This document shows, in pieces, positions 31,472 through 35,552 of a DNA stretch of 35,552 bases. How positions within the stretch are numbered: position 1 is the first letter of the stretch; the number at the start of each line of letters is the position of its first letter. Made by a program: the position numbers and the translations under genes. The notes under the pieces were generated by a model. That model was not told the origin of the DNA and did not search any database. It saw only the letters and a program-made list of their open reading frames with translations. The stretch covers positions 1 to 35,552 of the forward strand of contig NZ_BCTW01000029.1 in NCBI RefSeq assembly GCF_001590965.1, given 5' to 3'. This DNA comes from Novosphingobium lentum NBRC 107847 (lineage in GTDB: Bacteria; Pseudomonadota; Alphaproteobacteria; Sphingomonadales; Sphingomonadaceae).

Positions 31472-32155
31472 GTGGACATTCCCACGTCTAAAGTCCGCTG
31501 GACGCCCTGCTACCGCATCATCCCGAGCCGATTTCCGCCAATCTCGCTGTTCGAGGCAGTTGCCGATCCTGCTGATCTTGAAGCGGTCTACGCCATCGAG
31601 GCGATGACCAATGATCGTCTGCGCGACGAGGCAGGCGAGCTGTCGCTCGTGCCGCCTGAGGACCGCGTTTCCGGCCCCGGTACGTCGGCAATCATGGCAG
31701 CGTTCACCCACCTCAATCCGGTCGGCGACCGCTTCACCGACGGCAGCTACGGCGTCTTCTATGCCGGACTGACACTGGCAACCGCAATCGCCGAGACCCG
31801 GCATCACCGCACGCACTTCCTGGAGGCTACCGACGAACCGGCGCAGGAACTCGACATGCGGGTTTATGCCGTCGATCTCGACGCGAACCTTCACGACATC
31901 CGTGGACAACGTGAAACGTTGGCAGCTCTATACCATCCGAGCAGTTATGCCGTGTCGCAGGAAGCAGCGCGGACCTTGTGCGATGCAGGCTCGGACGGCA
32001 TCGCTTACGAAAGCGTCCGCGATCCCGGCGGCGAATGTGCCGCTGTGTTCCGACCACGATTGTTATCGAACTGCCGCCAGGAACGGCATCTCTGCTATGT
32101 CTGGGATGGGCGCGCAATCAGTACGGTCTATGAGAAGAGGTTGTTGGACAGTTGA
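31472..32155 (+). CDS. RES domain toxin
   Basis: This 227-aa RES protein belongs to a family whose studied members degrade NAD or act as ADP-ribosyl transferases. The family features are the N-terminal Arg in CYRIIPSRFPP, the central SYGVFYAGLTLATAIAETRH with its Glu, and the C-terminal GIAYESVRDPGGECAAVFRP, which contains the Ser region that gives the family its name. The likely start is GTG at 31472, three bases after the antitoxin stop. It appears full length. In this position it probably stabilises the element against loss. Confidence 0.9.
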   Translation: MDIPTSKVRWTPCYRIIPSRFPPISLFEAVADPADLEAVYAIEAMTNDRLRDEAGELSLVPPEDRVSGPGTSAIMAAFTHLNPVGDRFTDGSYGVFYAGLTLATAIAETRHHRTHFLEATDEPAQELDMRVYAVDLDANLHDIRGQRETLAALYHPSSYAVSQEAARTLCDAGSDGIAYESVRDPGGECAAVFRPRLLSNCRQERHLCYVWDGRAISTVYEKRLLDS

Positions 32156-32502
32156 AGTTTTGGCTGTCTTGCTCCCCAAAGTCAGTCGCTCCACCGCTGA
32201 AAAATTTCTCATAAGCTGCCGTCAACGCAGTCGGCTTTCGGCTCAACGGAAAGGCAAAATCTGGGACTTTTCTGCCGTTCACGCATGATGAATGGAACGG
32301 CAGGTCTGGTCAGGAACCGACATTCAACGATTGCATGAAACAGCCCTCAATCCGGTGGAGTCCTGAACGTTGATACAGCGTCAAGCAGGTTGCTAGTCCG
32401 CTAGGGCAAGCCACGCGCGAAATAACGAGCCAAGCATGACTGGCGTTTGGGCTAGATTTGCGTAGCATGAGTCTTAGATGTGCATCGTTAGGGGTAGAAA
32501 TT
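32156..32502. other. Gene-free stretch with a 9-bp inverted repeat
   Basis: No gene was supported here. CTGCCGTTC (32272-32280) and GAACGGCAG (32295-32303) are perfect inverted arms around 14 bases, too widely spaced and without a T tract for a classical terminator. It may be a protein-binding dyad or the end of a lost repeat. An AGGGG ribosome site near 32490 belongs to the next gene. Confidence 0.35.
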
Positions 32503-33093
32503 ATGCTTCTTTGGTTGCTCGCATCGGCCGTGGTTTCGTCGCCCGCATGCTCCGCGCCGGTGCCGGTAAGATCGGACAAGGTACGCAGAGTGAGCGGCCA
32601 CCTGCCAGGCCGAAACGAGCGTGTCGTGATGGGTATCGAGGAAATGGAGGACGAGAACGCCCAACTTAGGGTGTTCGTCCGACGAGGGTCCGGTTGGTTC
32701 GAGCACACTGTCGGAGACAGTCAGGAAGTCACGACTTCCTACACCACGCCCTCCAATCGGCGAATCATCTTCGGCTTCCACCTAGCTGAGGGTCCTGGTG
32801 AGGAGTTCTACGGCTTGGTCCTAGATCCTGTCGGTCGCGCTTTGGCGTGCCCGGTTCTGGAATTCCCCGCCGCCTTGAATCGCGACGAACAGACCGGCGA
32901 GCGTTCATACAACATGGAGTTCCTCGAGTTCAAAAGCCTCACCGTGAACAGGCGCGGCAAGGGAACGCTGCGGGCCAGCGGAACGATCGAGGATCGAGGC
33001 GTGCAGCGGACACTGCGCTACGAGTATTCCACTGCCGACGGAGGGCTCACCTGGACCGGAGCTCGAAAGGTGTCCTCGACTATCCAACGGTAG
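32503..33093 (+). CDS. Secreted protein with Asp-box-like C-terminus, unknown function (paralogue A)
   Basis: This protein of about 196 aa has a signal peptide (MLLWLLASAVVSSPACS) and no recognised family. It is beta-rich, and its C-terminus YEYSTADGGLTWTGARKV resembles an Asp-box as found in beta-propeller repeats. ATG 32503 is chosen because GGGGTAGAA precedes it and the signal peptide begins there; earlier starts exist at 32458 and 32467. The last hundred residues can be aligned by eye with the convergent neighbour at 33199-33987 (EEFYGLVLD with PEFAGVMVA, ALACPVLEFPA with LTCSNLDAPP, STADGGLTW with SMDGGRTW). The gene pair is therefore probably an old duplication. Confidence 0.6.
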   Translation: MLLWLLASAVVSSPACSAPVPVRSDKVRRVSGHLPGRNERVVMGIEEMEDENAQLRVFVRRGSGWFEHTVGDSQEVTTSYTTPSNRRIIFGFHLAEGPGEEFYGLVLDPVGRALACPVLEFPAALNRDEQTGERSYNMEFLEFKSLTVNRRGKGTLRASGTIEDRGVQRTLRYEYSTADGGLTWTGARKVSSTIQR

Positions 33094-33198
33094 CGAGGCA
33101 GACGATGAGCCCGGCATTTGCTCGTGTCGCTGGGACAGATTGCCCACTCAACAATTCGCTTGGCATTTTCGCAAGTTTCCGCCGTCGCGAGCAGGTGC

Positions 33199-33987
33199 TC
33201 ACTCCGGTTGAGGGAGGAGCACCAGCGTAGCGCCTAGCTCATGCTCGAGGCTCTCGTCAGTGGCTTGGATCCTTTGATAGGGATTGGCGACGTGCACGCC
33301 CGAGGCGACGCGTCGTGGAGTCCCCCAAGTTCTGCCACCGTCCATTGACCGGAAAAGGTAGCGGTGGGTGGGTAGCGGAGCGCTCCCGCCGTTGTCTGTG
33401 TACTCGCCGATTACTTGAGCATTCCGACCAGTTAGGCCGAACTCCTTCACCTCAAACAACACGTCTTGGAAGCTGCGCCCACTTGGCAAAGGTGGTGCGT
33501 CGAGGTTGGAGCACGTGAGGTTAGACGCGTTTGTGCCGGCGACCATGACTCCGGCGAACTCGGGTCCGGCGCCTCCAACCGTCACAGCGCTCCAGTACAC
33601 GGTGTCTTTGTGGGCGTTCTGGAATCCGGCTACGACCATTCCAGGCGCGGAGATTGTTCGGCCGGTCCACTGACCGGCATGCCGGGTGTATAGCATGGCC
33701 GCATCTCGTAGCGGTGCGTTGGCCGCGTCGTCGTCGTTCATGACCGCGGTGTCGTAGCCGACAGTGAACGCCACCGCGGCGTCGCCATTCGCCAGGCGAA
33801 CGGCTAAGTGCAGCGGCGAGCCCTCGAGCATGGTCCTGGTAGCGTTCATATATGGTTGGCAGCCGCGCTGCACTCCCGAGGCCTGCGATCCGGCGGTTCG
33901 GGCGGGGCTCGCGAAAGCAGCGCCCGAAACTAGCACAGAAGCGATGCTCGCGATGATGCAAGCAGGAAGTGCGAAGGGGGCGTTCAT
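33199..33987 (-). CDS. Secreted protein with Asp-box-like C-terminus, unknown function (paralogue B)
   Basis: This protein of about 262 aa has a signal peptide (MNAPFALPACIIASIASV, cleavage near AFA). The rest is beta-rich, with LAVRLANGDAAVAFTVGYDT, GPEFAGVMVAGTN and the Asp-box-like YLFRSMDGGRTWGTPRRV. The start at 33987 follows AAAAGGGA at good spacing; a longer reading to 34008 is less likely. It is downstream of the 34060-35541 gene by 72 bp and in the same direction, so the two may be cotranscribed. No enzymatic residues were recognised. The Asp-box hint alone does not support a sialidase call, because only one copy is present. Confidence 0.6.
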   Translation of the reverse strand: MNAPFALPACIIASIASVLVSGAAFASPARTAGSQASGVQRGCQPYMNATRTMLEGSPLHLAVRLANGDAAVAFTVGYDTAVMNDDDAANAPLRDAAMLYTRHAGQWTGRTISAPGMVVAGFQNAHKDTVYWSAVTVGGAGPEFAGVMVAGTNASNLTCSNLDAPPLPSGRSFQDVLFEVKEFGLTGRNAQVIGEYTDNGGSAPLPTHRYLFRSMDGGRTWGTPRRVASGVHVANPYQRIQATDESLEHELGATLVLLPQPE

Positions 33988-34059
33988 GCGGTAGTCCCTT
34001 TTCAACAATAATCACGGTAGGTCGAGCGGGCGAATGCCCCTCGCGCCCGTCCGAATGAG

Positions 34060-35541
34060 CTATCCGGGAGGCGCCGCGGGCTGGTAGGGCGTCAACATCG
34101 GAGGTGGGGACTTCAGCGGGGCGACGGCGGGCATCGGCGTCGCGAGCGCGTCCAGGCATGACCAGTCCAGTTGCGATGCGCCGGACAACCGCGAGATTAC
34201 GCTGCGAGCGGTCCTGACCCGCTTCATTTGATAGAGGACCACACCCGCGTTGGAGCGCTTCTGGGACAGCGTCGGGTCGGAAAGCACGTGGCACATGCTG
34301 GATGCGCCGGGGGCGAGCCGGAGAGCGCGACCTGTCACGTTCTCCAAGTCGAGCCCGATTACCGCCAGCGCCGTTCGCTCATTCGGGCTCCAGCCCGGGT
34401 AGGCCGTTTGCACGCGGAATCGCCAGCCCTCTACCGCATCCCTCAAATACTTGGCGTGGCTGTCCATCAGCAGGCGCTTGGTTTCTTCACGGGAAAGGAA
34501 CGCGTTCGCGGTCGAGCCGTCCACAGCGAACCACCTGTTCTGTGTATCGACGTCCCAGGTCCGGATGGGCCGGCGGTAGCCGTAACCTCTTCGATCCATT
34601 CCGCGCAATCCGGGGAACAACACTGTCGCCATGGTGCTTGCCTGCGGATTGGTCGAGCCGAAGTCGAGCTGGCGGACGCCTGTGCTGATGCCGGAATTTT
34701 CAAGAAGTGCGTCACCGACGGTGAAGTTGGCCGCCGAAAGGCGATCTCCGGGAGGCGCGGCTTCGTTCAGCTCGATTGTGTCGGAGGCGAGGCAGACCAG
34801 CTCCACGCTGGTCGGAGCGCAGTCGTGTCCGAGCGCTGCGAGTAGGCTCTGCCGCAGGTCTGCACGCCGGGGCCGCTTCCCGGTCGGCATGCCGATGTTG
34901 AGAACATTCAGCCGATAGTAGCGGAACGCCAAGTCGAGGTATGCCTCTGCAATCCACCGACGGCGCGCCGACCCTACCGGCTCCGCCTGGAAGGCGGCGT
35001 TGTAGCTCCTCGTGATTGCCTTCAGCGAATCTCCGAACCGGGGCCGGAAGATCCACAAGAAGCGGGCCGACGGATCGGCGTCCTGGACGTAGCGCCTGCG
35101 CTCGGCGCGGGGATCGAATGAGATCGCGAACCTCTCGCGATCAACGGTCGCCCGCACTATCCCGTCGGAGAGCCTTTCGATCTTGGGCTTATAGACGATC
35201 GGCTGGATCGCGTTGCAGTGCCGGTTGGGGTCGAACCCGGGAATGTTCTCAAGTCTGACGCCAAGGACTGGCGCGTCTTGTATATAGCGGCCGGTCAGCC
35301 CCGCGAGTGAGCTTACGTCCCGGGAAAGGTCCAGCTTTAATGTCTGAGCGTCGTACAAGCTGGGAGTGCTGGTGTTCGGCAACGCGGAGCTAAGCTCCGC
35401 GACGGGCTGCTGCTCCGCTTCCTCCACGGTTGGTGGCGGTGGCTGGTTGTCTACTGATCCCGCTTTTGTATTGCATGACGCCTGAACTGCGGCTGGGCTC
35501 AGCACGGCGAGAACAGCGATAAGCAGAGTGCACGTCTTCAT
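34060..35541 (-). CDS. Large exported protein of unknown function
   Basis: This 493-aa protein has a signal peptide (MKTCTLLIAVLAVLSPAAVQ, cleavage near QAS). A Pro/Glu-rich linker (residues about 30-50, QPPPPTVEEAEQQPVAE) precedes a long globular region, and the tail is proline-rich (PLKSPPPMLTPYQPAAPPG). The segment GISTGVRQLDFGSTNPQA near residue 290 is faintly like the active-site loop of lysozyme-type peptidoglycan hydrolases, with no further support. Cysteines are few (C23 near the signal end, then several in the core), compatible with a periplasmic or extracellular protein. The start ATG 35541 lies 11 bp from the window end, so its promoter is not visible. The family was not recognised. 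Confidence 0.6.
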   Translation of the reverse strand: MKTCTLLIAVLAVLSPAAVQASCNTKAGSVDNQPPPPTVEEAEQQPVAELSSALPNTSTPSLYDAQTLKLDLSRDVSSLAGLTGRYIQDAPVLGVRLENIPGFDPNRHCNAIQPIVYKPKIERLSDGIVRATVDRERFAISFDPRAERRRYVQDADPSARFLWIFRPRFGDSLKAITRSYNAAFQAEPVGSARRRWIAEAYLDLAFRYYRLNVLNIGMPTGKRPRRADLRQSLLAALGHDCAPTSVELVCLASDTIELNEAAPPGDRLSAANFTVGDALLENSGISTGVRQLDFGSTNPQASTMATVLFPGLRGMDRRGYGYRRPIRTWDVDTQNRWFAVDGSTANAFLSREETKRLLMDSHAKYLRDAVEGWRFRVQTAYPGWSPNERTALAVIGLDLENVTGRALRLAPGASSMCHVLSDPTLSQKRSNAGVVLYQMKRVRTARSVISRLSGASQLDWSCLDALATPMPAVAPLKSPPPMLTPYQPAAPPG

Positions 35542-35552
35542 CCGAAGGCCCC

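Larger units (their letters stand above)
17418..35552. mobile_element. Integrative element (genomic island), left end to beyond window
   Basis: The element is bounded on the left by the tRNA-Gly fragment and starts with a DUF4102-type tyrosine integrase. It carries toxin-antitoxin genes (MqsA-like, Xre-RES), a DUF736 protein typical of plasmids and integrative conjugative elements, and an aromatic catabolic cargo. The right boundary is not in view, and no conjugation genes are present in this part, so it may be an ICE fragment, an integrated mobilisable element or a composite. The extent beyond about 32 kb is inference. Confidence 0.6.

Noticed and set aside
33199..33987. Sialidase/BNR-repeat enzyme call for the Asp-box-like protein
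   Set aside because: Only one Asp-box-like element is visible, and the length is too short for a six-bladed propeller.

Overview
The window looks like chromosome of a high-GC alphaproteobacterium, most likely a sphingomonad (Sphingomonas/Novosphingobium type). The grounds are the GC-rich third codon positions, two large TonB-dependent receptors sitting inside catabolic gene clusters, a Gly-GCC tRNA remnant of alphaproteobacterial type, and three-component Rieske aromatic chemistry. No rRNA, complete tRNA, insertion sequence or CRISPR array was seen.

The left half (1-17417) reads as resident chromosome. It begins with small housekeeping and stress genes: undecaprenyl-diphosphatase uppP, a GlsB/YeaQ membrane protein, an Ala/Asp/Lys-rich lipoprotein and an HU protein. 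A glycan-use locus follows at 2375-12810. On the minus strand a LacI regulator, a Sde182/DUF1593 nucleoside-hydrolase-like protein and a GH30 glycosidase overlap end to end. Divergent from them are a TonB-dependent receptor, a GH3 beta-glucosidase and a type B carboxylesterase. Next comes a minus-strand redox block: two paralogous aldo/keto reductases, a Bcr/CflA-type MFS exporter and a LysR regulator.

At 17418-17462 the 3' part of a tRNA-Gly(GCC), from the anticodon loop to CCA, lies on the minus strand with its 5' half replaced. A tyrosine integrase of the DUF4102 type starts about 180 bp away. This is the left attachment junction of an integrative element that runs right and probably leaves the window. 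Element-associated genes are an MqsA-like antitoxin with a scrap of its toxin, a DUF736 protein and a Xre-RES toxin-antitoxin pair.

The cargo at 19543-29994 is the most interesting part. It holds a TetR regulator, a VanA/DdmC-like Rieske oxygenase, a SnoaL-like protein, an MhpB-like extradiol dioxygenase, an alpha/beta hydrolase, a fumarylacetoacetase-family enzyme, a TonB-dependent receptor, a glutathione-dependent formaldehyde dehydrogenase, a [2Fe-2S] ferredoxin and a ferredoxin reductase. Together they spell out a nearly self-contained route: outer-membrane uptake of a methoxylated aromatic, Rieske O-demethylation, formaldehyde disposal, meta ring cleavage and processing of the cleavage product. 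Two promoters in it share a dyad sequence that is a good candidate for the TetR operator. The substrate cannot be read from the sequence.

The right end (32503-35541) carries three secreted or periplasmic proteins of unknown function. Two of them look like diverged paralogues facing each other.
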